In this document: one piece after another, positions 1-5,286 of the stretch
How positions within the stretch are numbered: position 1 is the first letter of the stretch
How the letters are laid out: the number at the start of each line of letters is the position of its first letter
DNA from: Pseudomonadota bacterium
Lineage (GTDB): Bacteria; Pseudomonadota; Alphaproteobacteria; Rhizobiales; Hyphomicrobiaceae
DNA length: 5,286 nucleotides
Reading direction: 5' to 3'
Assembly: GCA_023410905.1 (NCBI GenBank)
Contig: JAEYPL010000294.1
Span: 1-5,286, forward strand
The notes under the pieces: model-generated
Database searches by the model: none
What the model saw: the letters and a program-made list of their open reading frames with translations, nothing else
Told to the model about the DNA's origin: nothing
Position numbers and translations under genes: made by a program

Positions 1-297
1 AGCCGAGGTCGACGAGCGCGCCTCCTCGAAGGCATGGACGTAGCGGATGTCCACCTTCTCGGGCTTGAGCCCGTTCCGAATGGCGACGCCGGCCTGATCA
101 TCGCCGACGCGGGACCAGAGCTCGGCCCGTGCGCCGAGACGCGCCGCCGCAACGGACGCGTTGGCTGCCATTCCGCCGCCGACCTCGATGTGCTCGAGCG
201 CGCGAATTTTGGTGGGTTCCGGCGGGAAGCCCTCGATCCGGTAGATCCGGTCTAGTGCTGCATGTCCGACACAGATGAGGGAAACCGGCACTGCCAT
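1..297 (-). CDS. PfkB/ribokinase-family carbohydrate kinase, N-terminal part (runs off left edge)
   Basis: This is the first 99 codons of a gene read leftwards out of the window. The family transfers phosphate from ATP to a sugar or nucleoside hydroxyl in the cytoplasm. Visible family features are the opening strand ICVGHAALDRIY, with Asp16 where the family places a substrate-contacting acid; the glycine-rich PfkB signature GGGMAANASVAAARLGA (residues 40-56), which lines the sugar site; and RVGDDQAG (63-70). The C-terminal signature with the catalytic aspartate (GAGD) lies outside the window. The ATG at 297-295 is the only ATG, GTG or TTG between the upstream in-frame stop (about 400) and Met43, so the start is firm although no good ribosome binding site precedes it. 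It is divergent from the desaturase gene. From memory the N-terminus resembles E. coli YihV (sulfofructose kinase), but the substrate cannot be assigned from this fragment. The family call is secure. Confidence 0.88.
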   Translation of the reverse strand, partial: MAVPVSLICVGHAALDRIYRIEGFPPEPTKIRALEHIEVGGGMAANASVAAARLGARAELWSRVGDDQAGVAIRNGLKPEKVDIRYVHAFEEARSSTSA

Positions 298-625
298 GGC
301 GTTCCGCAGGATCAGGGCACGAGGGGCCGAGGAGACGTGATTGGAATCGAAATTCGCGCCGCAGGCGGAAAGTCCGAACCAATTCCGGCATTTCGACGAT
401 CACAGGCGAGGCTCAGGGTGGTGACAAATGCGCGCGCCACCAAGGCGCCGCAGGCCACATGCCCACGTCCGAACCGCCGCACAAACAATCAAGACAAGCA
501 TAACGTGCGCGGCGAGCCATGGCCAGCACGCACATTAGAGCCATGAAAGGGAAGAGGAGGGCGTTTTACACAGCACCGCGCTCCCATGTCCCAGGACAGG
601 AGAGGCCAAATCGTGCTTCTACACC
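298..625. other. Divergent intergenic region without a convincing gene
   Basis: This 328-base stretch separates the leftward kinase gene from the rightward desaturase gene and must hold both sets of expression signals. I find no convincing -35/-10 pair. It contains GTGACA at 421-426 and CATAAC around 499-504, but neither has a partner at suitable spacing. A 5-bp GC hairpin (GCGCC, loop ACCAA, GGCGC, 434-448) has no T run on either strand. Longer open frames here translate to Arg- and Pro-rich sequence without family resemblance. A 36-codon frame (519-629) ends in an ATGA overlap with the first desaturase start and is discussed as a finding. AGGAGAGG at 598-605 resembles a ribosome binding site but lies 20 bases before the ATG at 626. 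Confidence 0.6.
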
Positions 626-1816
626 ATGAGGGAAAGCCTCGGGGGGATGAAATGGTTCCGGGGCATAAACACAAAATTTCAGCCGCGCCCGGAGGCGTCC
701 GTCACTGTGACCACGACAGACCGATTTGCACAGCAGCCGCCAGCAGCGCGCCAGGATGCGCCGAACGACGTCGCCACCCTCAAGGCTGAAGCGCGAAAGC
801 TCGCCGCGCACTGCGCCAAATACCGGGGCGCCGACACGCGCCGCGCCATAATTCAGATCATCACCACCACCGTCCCGTTTGTGGCCCTGTTGGCCGCCAT
901 GTGGATGACCGTGGATCATGCCTACTGGCTGACGATCCTGCTCGCCATCCCGGCGTCAGGCCTTCTGGTGCGTTTTTTCATCATCCAGCACGACTGCGGA
1001 CATGGCTCGTTCCTGCCGTCCGCGCGCGCCAATGACACGCTCGGACGCCTCATCAGCGTCATGACCATGACGCCGTATGGTCTCTGGCGGCGGGTGCACG
1101 CGAAACATCACGCGACATCGGGCAATCTCGACCGGCGCGGCTACGGCGACATCGAAACCCTCACGCTCGCCGAGTATCGCGCCTGCTCGCCTTGGGGCCG
1201 GTTGCGCTATCGCATCTATCGCCATCCGCTGTTCCTGTTCCCGATCGGCGTGCCCTTCTTCTTCGTCGTGTTGCAGCGCCTCCCGTGGGGACATCCGCTC
1301 GAGCCTCGCGAGGGCTGGCGAAGTGTCCTGGGCCTCAACGTGGCGATGATCATCTTCTATGGCCTCATCGGCGCTGCCATCGGTTACGCGACGCTGGCGT
1401 GGATCATCGCCCCGATGATCCTCATGGCATCAGCGCTCGGCGGCTGGCTGTTCTTCATCCAGCATCAGTTCGAGGACGGCCACTGGGACGACAGTGATGA
1501 ATGGGATTTCCAGGTCGCCGCGATCCGCGGCTCGTCCTACTACGTGCTGCCGAAGCCGCTCGAGTGGTTCACCGGCAATATCGGCCTCCATCACATCCAC
1601 CACTTGAATAGCGTCATCCCGAATTATCGCCTGCACGACTGCCTCGCAGCCTCCCCGGAATTCCAGGCCATGAATCGCGTGACGCTCTGGGAGAGCATCA
1701 AATGTGCCCGTCTCGCCGTATGGGACGAGGCACAGCGCAGATTGCTCACTTTCCGCGAGGCGCACGCGGCTTTGGCGGAAGAAGTCTCCGGCAATCGCAG
1801 TTCGGCTAGCGCCTGA
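626..1816 (+). CDS. Membrane fatty acid desaturase (acyl-lipid type, three histidine boxes)
   Basis: This is an integral membrane di-iron desaturase that uses O2 and electrons to put a cis double bond into fatty acyl chains of membrane lipids. Box I is HDCGH (122-126), box II HAKHH (158-162) and box III HHIHH (322-326), with the further conserved His280 in QHQFED. Hydrophobic spans at about 73-94, 100-121, 200-219 and 234-278 fit the usual topology with the boxes on the cytoplasmic side. The stretches HATSGNLDRRGYGDI and GSSYYVLPKPLEWFTGNIG recall Bacillus Des (delta-5) and related delta-12 enzymes, but the position of the double bond cannot be read from the sequence. The start is uncertain. 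ATG 626 has its purine-rich stretch too far away (20 bases), ATG 647 directly abuts GGGGGG, and GTG 707 has GGAGG at 691-695. All keep the catalytic region intact. The 396 residues therefore may include up to 27 too many at the N-terminus, which shows no conserved motif. Confidence 0.93.
   Translation: MRESLGGMKWFRGINTKFQPRPEASVTVTTTDRFAQQPPAARQDAPNDVATLKAEARKLAAHCAKYRGADTRRAIIQIITTTVPFVALLAAMWMTVDHAYWLTILLAIPASGLLVRFFIIQHDCGHGSFLPSARANDTLGRLISVMTMTPYGLWRRVHAKHHATSGNLDRRGYGDIETLTLAEYRACSPWGRLRYRIYRHPLFLFPIGVPFFFVVLQRLPWGHPLEPREGWRSVLGLNVAMIIFYGLIGAAIGYATLAWIIAPMILMASALGGWLFFIQHQFEDGHWDDSDEWDFQVAAIRGSSYYVLPKPLEWFTGNIGLHHIHHLNSVIPNYRLHDCLAASPEFQAMNRVTLWESIKCARLAVWDEAQRRLLTFREAHAALAEEVSGNRSSASA
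691..695 (+). promoter_or_regulatory. Possible ribosome binding site for an alternative desaturase start
   Basis: GGAGG lies 11 bases before the in-frame GTG at 707-709. A protein starting there would begin MTTTDRFAQ and lose 27 residues that show no conserved feature. The spacing is somewhat long, and the site could be chance in GC-rich DNA. It is recorded because neither upstream ATG (626, 647) has a well-placed Shine-Dalgarno sequence. Confidence 0.3.
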
Positions 1817-1839
1817 CGAAGCGCCATCGCCAACTATTT

Positions 1840-1876
1840 GCATCTACTTGCAGAAATGAATTCTCAAGTTGCTTTT
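1840..1876 (+). terminator. Possible intrinsic terminator after the desaturase gene
   Basis: Beginning 24 bases after the desaturase stop, ACTTG-C-AGAA (1846-1855, C1851 bulged) pairs with TTCTCAAGT (1861-1869) around the 5-base loop ATGAA, giving nine base pairs. Three more pairs (GCA 1840-1842 with TGC 1870-1872) can stack below a TCT bulge. TTTT (1873-1876) follows at once. Position and T run fit a Rho-independent terminator, but the stem is AT-rich and bulged for such a GC-rich genome, so it may be weak or allow read-through. The same imperfect palindrome, 80 bases before the CDF start, could instead be a regulator site for that gene. Confidence 0.45.
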
Positions 1877-1949
1877 CGACGCCTCAGCGTGTTGAAGGGG
1901 CTGAGCCCGAGACCATTGCGGTCAAAGCAACCGCGGACCGACCGTACTT

Positions 1950-2849
1950 ATGCCGACGATTGAAGCGCGCACGCACAGGATGGCCGCCGCGAGCATTATC
2001 GTCGCCTGTGTGGTGCTCGGCATCAAGTATGCTGCCTATTGGGTGACGGGAAGCGTCGCCCTCTATTCCGATGCGCTCGAAAGCATCGTCAATGTCATCA
2101 CCGCATTGGTCGCACTGCTCGCCATCCGCATCAGCGTACGCCCCGCCGATCGCCGTCATCAGTTCGGCCACCACAAGGCCGAGTACTTCTCGGCCGTCAT
2201 CGAGGGCGTCCTGATCATCGTCGCGGCGCTGCTGATCCTGCACGCCGCCTGGCAGGCCATTCGCGAGCCCCGGGCTTTCGATGAGCCCGGGCTCGGTCTC
2301 GCGATCAGCGGCATCGCAACTGCGATCAATGCCGCATGGTCATGGGCGCTCATCAGCTATGGCCGACGTTGGCGCTCGCCCGCGTTGATAGCCGACGGGT
2401 GGCACCTCTTCTCGGATGTTTTCACATCGCTCGGCGTCATTGCCGGACTGGCGCTTGCCGTACTGACGGGCTGGACGATCCTCGATCCGGCCATGGCGGC
2501 GCTCGTCGCCGTCAACATCCTCGTCGCAGGCGGGCGGGTGATCAGCTCGTCGATCAGCGGCCTCATGGACGAAGCCGTTGACGGCGATATCGGCCGGCGT
2601 ATTCGCGCTGTGATCTCCGAGAATGCCGAAGGAGCCATCGAGGCCCACGACATCCGCACGCGCACGGCCGGTCGCGCGACCTTTATAGATTTCCATCTCG
2701 TCGTGCCGGGCAAGATGAGCGTCGCCGATGCCCATCGCATCTGCGACCACATCGAGCGAGCGCTCGAAGCCGAAATCGAGGGCGCCGAGGTGGTGATCCA
2801 TGTCGAGCCCGAGGGCGAAGCCCAGCACCGCGGCGTGCTCGTACTATAA
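1950..2849 (+). CDS. Cation diffusion facilitator (CDF) family metal transporter
   Basis: This is a 299-residue CDF transporter, the usual length for the YiiP/FieF type: six membrane spans (about 12-32, 35-60, 80-103, 115-137, 153-173, 178-197) followed by a cytoplasmic dimerisation domain (about 205-287). The family exports divalent metals such as Zn, Fe, Mn, Co or Ni in exchange for protons. Aligned by eye with E. coli FieF from memory, the offset is one residue almost throughout. H152 and D156 (TM5) fall on the transport site, D67, H70 and H74 on the second site, and H233, H249, H262 and H284 on the cytoplasmic zinc sites. The TM2 half of the transport site is E44 and N48 rather than D/D or H/D, so the metal is not assigned. 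ATG 1950 is the first start after the in-frame stop at 1902-1904. No clear ribosome binding site is seen; Met11 (1980) is an alternative. It lies 133 bases after the desaturase gene on the same strand and converges with the pyruvate kinase gene. Confidence 0.93.
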   Translation: MPTIEARTHRMAAASIIVACVVLGIKYAAYWVTGSVALYSDALESIVNVITALVALLAIRISVRPADRRHQFGHHKAEYFSAVIEGVLIIVAALLILHAAWQAIREPRAFDEPGLGLAISGIATAINAAWSWALISYGRRWRSPALIADGWHLFSDVFTSLGVIAGLALAVLTGWTILDPAMAALVAVNILVAGGRVISSSISGLMDEAVDGDIGRRIRAVISENAEGAIEAHDIRTRTAGRATFIDFHLVVPGKMSVADAHRICDHIERALEAEIEGAEVVIHVEPEGEAQHRGVLVL

Positions 2850-2864
2850 GCTGCGGCGCGCCGA

Positions 2865-4310
2865 CTACATCGACAGCGATGTCGTCTCGCCCAAGTCATT
2901 GACGTAGGCAATACGGACCATATTGGTCGTGCCCGGCGAACCGAGCGGCACACCCGCCGTGATAATCACACCACTGCCCGCGCGCACAAACCCTTCCTCG
3001 AAGGCAATACGGCACGCCTTCTTGACCATATCGGCGAGGTTCTCGGGATCGCTCGTCAGAACGCAATGCATGCCCCAGACGACAGCGAGCCGTCGCGCGG
3101 TCGCGACAACGGGCGTCAATCCGATGACGGGCAGCCCAGGCCGCTCGCGCGCGACGCGCAGCGCCGTGGAGCCGGTTGCGGTGAAGCAGATGATGGCCGA
3201 CAGCTTGAGTGTGTCGGCGACGGCGTGCGTAGCGGCAGCAATGGCGTCGGCCGCCGTTTCCTGAGGCGGCGTGCTCGTCGCGTGCACCAGCACGTCGTAG
3301 GTCGGATCGGCTTCGGCTTCGATGGCAATACGATCCATCATGCCGATCGCCTCGATCGGGAACTTGCCGACGGCAGACTCGGCCGACAGCATGATGGCAT
3401 CCGCGCCGTCGAACACGGCCGTTGCCACGTCCGACACCTCGGCGCGCGTCGGCACCGGCGAACTGATCATGCTTTCGAGCATCTGCGTCGCGATGACCAC
3501 CGGCTTGCCGGCCGCGCGCGCCTTGCGCGTGATCTGCTTCTGCAGTCCCGGCACGCGCTCGACGGGCATCTCGACGCCGAGATCACCGCGCGCGACCATC
3601 AGCCCATCGGATTGTGCGATGATCTGGTCGAGATCGGCGATCGCCGAAGGCTTCTCGATCTTCGACATGATCGCCGCGCCCTGACCGATCATGCGACGGG
3701 CAAGCGCCACATCCTCACCACGCTGCACGAACGATAGGCCAACCCAGTCGACGCCGAGCTTCAGAACGAAGTCGAGATCGGCCTTATCCTTGTCCGTCAG
3801 CGGATTGATGGGCAGGATCGTGTCGGGCATCGAAATGCCCTTGCGGCTCGCGAGCGGACCGCCAACCATGACTTCGGCGGCGATGCGCGACGGCGCGACC
3901 TCTGTCACGCGCATCCGGATCTTGCCGTCGTCGAGCAGCAGCGAATGGCCCTCCTCGACACCGTCGAAGATCTGCGGATGAGGCAGGAAAACGCGCTGGT
4001 CGTCACCTTCCTGCTCCTGCGTGTCGAAGATGTACGTCTGCCCGATCTTGAGCTCGACGCGGTCGCCCGCGAGCTTGCCGACCCGGAACTTCGGGCCCTG
4101 CAGGTCCGCGAGAATGCCGATGGGGCGACCGTGCTTCATCTCCGCGGCGCGCACGGCGCTATGCAGACCGCGCACCATGTCGAAGCTCGAATGGCTCATG
4201 TTGATGCGGAAGACATCGACGCCCGCGAGAAAATAGCTCTCGATCACATCGGGCGCAGACGACGCGGGCCCGAGCGTCGCGAGGATCTTCACTCTCCGGT
4301 TTCGTCTCAT
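2865..4310 (-). CDS. pyk: Pyruvate kinase
   Basis: This cytoplasmic enzyme catalyses the last step of glycolysis, phosphoenolpyruvate + ADP to pyruvate + ATP. The 481-residue length is normal. Visible landmarks are the N-terminal strand RRVKILATLGPASS; the active-site FRINMSHSS (R35, N37, S39, H40); DLQGPKFRVG (69-78), after which a B domain is inserted; SKIEK (216-220), with catalytic K217 and metal ligand E219; VARGDLG with metal ligand D243; ATQMLESM (274-281); and the PTRAEVSDVATAVFDGADA segment. The C-terminal regulatory domain (about 350-481) carries TATGSTA (377-383), the loop that binds allosteric phosphate ligands in related enzymes. K74 with L70, Q71 and V77 is the K+-independent signature. 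The ATG at 4310-4308 overlaps the upstream TGA as ATGA, with GGAAGG at 4315-4320 as ribosome binding site, so translation is probably coupled. It is the last visible gene of the operon and ends 15 bases from the converging CDF gene. Confidence 0.98.
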   Translation of the reverse strand: MRRNRRVKILATLGPASSAPDVIESYFLAGVDVFRINMSHSSFDMVRGLHSAVRAAEMKHGRPIGILADLQGPKFRVGKLAGDRVELKIGQTYIFDTQEQEGDDQRVFLPHPQIFDGVEEGHSLLLDDGKIRMRVTEVAPSRIAAEVMVGGPLASRKGISMPDTILPINPLTDKDKADLDFVLKLGVDWVGLSFVQRGEDVALARRMIGQGAAIMSKIEKPSAIADLDQIIAQSDGLMVARGDLGVEMPVERVPGLQKQITRKARAAGKPVVIATQMLESMISSPVPTRAEVSDVATAVFDGADAIMLSAESAVGKFPIEAIGMMDRIAIEAEADPTYDVLVHATSTPPQETAADAIAAATHAVADTLKLSAIICFTATGSTALRVARERPGLPVIGLTPVVATARRLAVVWGMHCVLTSDPENLADMVKKACRIAFEEGFVRAGSGVIITAGVPLGSPGTTNMVRIAYVNDLGETTSLSM

Positions 4311-4747
4311 CGTGCCTTCCCGCCGTTATCGCCCGGATCTGTCAGGCGGATCGTCCAGTCATTGGAGTTCTGCGTGTCGACTTCGAAGAAGCCTGTCCGC
4401 TTAAAACCGCGGCGCGGGCAATCCTCGACACCACGTATCGTGAAAACCTTGTCGGCCGTGCACATCATGTTCGTGCCGCCCCACTCGCCGCCGCGGTCGT
4501 AGTCTACGGCATGCACGTAATAGAATCGGCTGCCAAGCTTTCCTTTCAACAACGTCTCACAGGTCTGTGACGCGATATTCCACCAACCCTCGGTCGCCCA
4601 TCCCTTCGGATCCTGATAACCGATGGCGACGCCGATCCGGCTCGCGGTCGCATTGCAGAGTTTGAGATCCGCGTGCGCAGCGCCAGCGCCGGCCACCGTG
4701 CCCAAGCCTACGACAATCGTAACCAGCAGAAAGCGGTAGAAGTTCAT
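4307..4747 (-). CDS. Secreted DUF1036 family protein
   Basis: This is a 146-residue protein of the DUF1036 family, whose function I do not know. It starts with a signal peptide: MNFYRF, a hydrophobic core rich in V, L, G and A, and AHA followed by DLKLCN, giving signal peptidase I cleavage after residue 26. The mature protein of about 120 residues has four cysteines (31, 63, 96, 110), suggesting two disulfides in the periplasm. Family-like stretches are KLCNATASRIGVAIGY, GWATEGWWNI, YYVHAVDYDRGGEWGG and IRGVEDCPRRGFKRTGFFEVDT. The frame is open to an ATG at 4813, which would add 22 residues and leave 4 bases after the glycerate kinase stop. I prefer 4747 because the extra residues (MIQLSERADCGRAPLHAPRH...) would be an unusually long signal-peptide n-region. 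Neither start has a good ribosome binding site. Its stop overlaps the pyruvate kinase start by 4 bases. It lies between two glycolytic enzymes, and its link to them is unknown. Confidence 0.9.
   Translation of the reverse strand: MNFYRFLLVTIVVGLGTVAGAGAAHADLKLCNATASRIGVAIGYQDPKGWATEGWWNIASQTCETLLKGKLGSRFYYVHAVDYDRGGEWGGTNMMCTADKVFTIRGVEDCPRRGFKRTGFFEVDTQNSNDWTIRLTDPGDNGGKAR
4670..4747 (-). other. Predicted Sec signal peptide of the DUF1036 protein
   Basis: Codons 1-26 of the preferred reading encode a short n-region with one arginine, about 15 hydrophobic residues and the A-x-A site AHA before DLKLCN. No cysteine sits at +1, so it is not a lipoprotein. This places the mature protein in the periplasm or outside the cell. 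Confidence 0.8.
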
Positions 4748-4817
4748 TTTGGAATGACGAGGCGCATGGAGAGGCGCCCGGCCGCAGTCGGCCCGTTCAC
4801 TTAGCTGGATCATGCTG

Positions 4818-5286
4818 TCAGGCCGGCTCGACGAGGATCACGCGGAAATCATTGACATTCGTATGGGTGGGTCCCGTGTGGACGAGATCACCCAGTGCCT
4901 CGAACAGGGTCGTGGCATCGTTGTTATCGAGGGCCTTTCGGGCGTCGGCGTGGCGCTCCCTGGCGCGGGCGAGCGTATCGGGGCCGATCACGGCGCCGGC
5001 CGGGTCGGTGATCTGACCATCGCCGCCATCAATCCCGTCGCTGTCCGCCGCCAGCGCGGCGACACCGGCAAGGCCGTCGAGCGCACAGGCGAGCGCGAGC
5101 GCGTACTCCTGGCTGCGCCCGCCGCGGCCGTTCTTGTTGCGTACCGTGACCTCGAGCTCGCCGCCGCTGATGATGGCAAGCCGCCGGCCCGCGGCCCGCG
5201 CCTCACGGGCAAGCGCTGCGTGGGCGGCCGCGACGTCACGCGCCTCGCCCGTCACCTGGTCGCCAAGGTTCTGCACTTCATAGCCC
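4818..5286 (-). CDS. Glycerate 2-kinase, MOFRL family, C-terminal part (runs off right edge)
   Basis: This is the last 155 or so codons of a MOFRL-type glycerate kinase (GckA/TtuD family), which phosphorylates D-glycerate with ATP to 2-phosphoglycerate in the cytoplasm. It feeds glycerate from serine-cycle, glyoxylate, hydroxypyruvate or tartrate metabolism into lower glycolysis. The family runs to about 420 residues, so the N-terminal domain lies beyond the window and the frame is open to the right edge (GYEVQNLGDQ). The MOFRL domain is clear: SGGELEVTVRNKNGRGGRSQ, EYALALACALDG, AADSDGIDG and, near the end, GDLVHTGPTHTNVNDFR. The GTG at 5276 is an internal Val codon, not the start. The stop (TGA, 4820-4818) lies 4 bases before the longer possible start of the DUF1036 gene, so the two are cotranscribed. 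Family and reaction are well supported. I leave the symbol empty because gckA and ttuD are both used and the N-terminus is missing. Confidence 0.93.
   Translation of the reverse strand, partial: GYEVQNLGDQVTGEARDVAAAHAALAREARAAGRRLAIISGGELEVTVRNKNGRGGRSQEYALALACALDGLAGVAALAADSDGIDGGDGQITDPAGAVIGPDTLARARERHADARKALDNNDATTLFEALGDLVHTGPTHTNVNDFRVILVEPA

Noticed and set aside
98..403. A 101-codon minus-strand open frame starting GTG
   Set aside because: It overlaps the PfkB kinase in another frame, and its product is Arg-rich with no family resemblance. The kinase frame shows clear PfkB motifs, so this is a shadow.
434..448. GCGCC/GGCGC hairpin in the divergent region
   Set aside because: A 5-bp stem in GC-rich sequence is expected by chance, and no T run follows on either strand.
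1898..1908. GGGC-TGA-GCCC hairpin before the CDF gene
   Set aside because: It has a 4-bp stem, is followed by GAGACC rather than T residues, and does not match any riboswitch shape I know.
2854..2863. Perfect palindrome CGGCGCGCCG between convergent stops as a bidirectional terminator
   Set aside because: With no loop bases it can fold only a 3-bp stem at best, and no T run follows on either strand. GC-rich palindromes of this length are frequent in such DNA.
3066..3737. A 223-codon plus-strand open frame opposite pyruvate kinase
   Set aside because: Its product is a run of Arg, His, Asp and Gly typical of GC-rich antisense frames. The opposite strand encodes an intact pyruvate kinase with all motifs.
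5274..5276. GTG as the start of a complete 152-codon gene on the minus strand
   Set aside because: The reading frame continues unbroken to the window edge with family-like sequence (GYEVQNLGDQ), so this is an internal valine codon of a truncated glycerate kinase.

Overview
The window looks like chromosomal DNA of a GC-rich alphaproteobacterium, probably of the Hyphomicrobiales (Rhizobiales). This rests on base composition, protein similarity by eye, and the cluster of MOFRL-type glycerate kinase, a secreted DUF1036 protein and pyruvate kinase, which I recall as typical of that order. No mobile element, CRISPR array, tRNA or rRNA is visible.

Layout. At the left edge (1-297, minus strand) is the N-terminal third of a PfkB/ribokinase-family sugar kinase that runs off the window. 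A 328-base region without a convincing gene (298-625) separates it from a divergent plus-strand pair. The first of the pair is a membrane fatty acid desaturase (626-1816) with all three histidine boxes. The second is a cation diffusion facilitator (CDF) metal transporter (1950-2849). The 133-base gap between them holds a bulged hairpin followed by a short T run (1840-1876), a possible terminator for the desaturase.

The right half is a tightly packed minus-strand operon, transcribed leftwards and entering from beyond base 5286. It carries the C-terminal part of glycerate 2-kinase (4818-5286), then a short secreted DUF1036 protein (4307-4747, or from 4813), then pyruvate kinase (2865-4310). The first junction leaves 4 bases if the longer DUF1036 start is used. 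The second is a 4-base ATGA overlap. The pyruvate kinase gene converges on the CDF gene with only 15 bases between stop codons.

How the genes fit together. Glycerate kinase makes 2-phosphoglycerate and pyruvate kinase turns phosphoenolpyruvate into pyruvate, so with enolase (encoded elsewhere) they form a short route from glycerate to pyruvate. The DUF1036 protein between them is predicted to be exported and has no obvious metabolic role, which is the main puzzle here. The desaturase adjusts membrane lipid unsaturation and the CDF protein exports divalent metal. Their adjacency may or may not be functional.

Most of the window is ordinary housekeeping sequence. I do not see strong evidence of an undescribed system. 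The points worth a second look are the DUF1036 gene inside the operon, the K+-independent-type signature of the pyruvate kinase, the unusual metal-site residues of the CDF protein, the resemblance of the partial kinase to sulfofructose kinase, and the unclear start of the desaturase.
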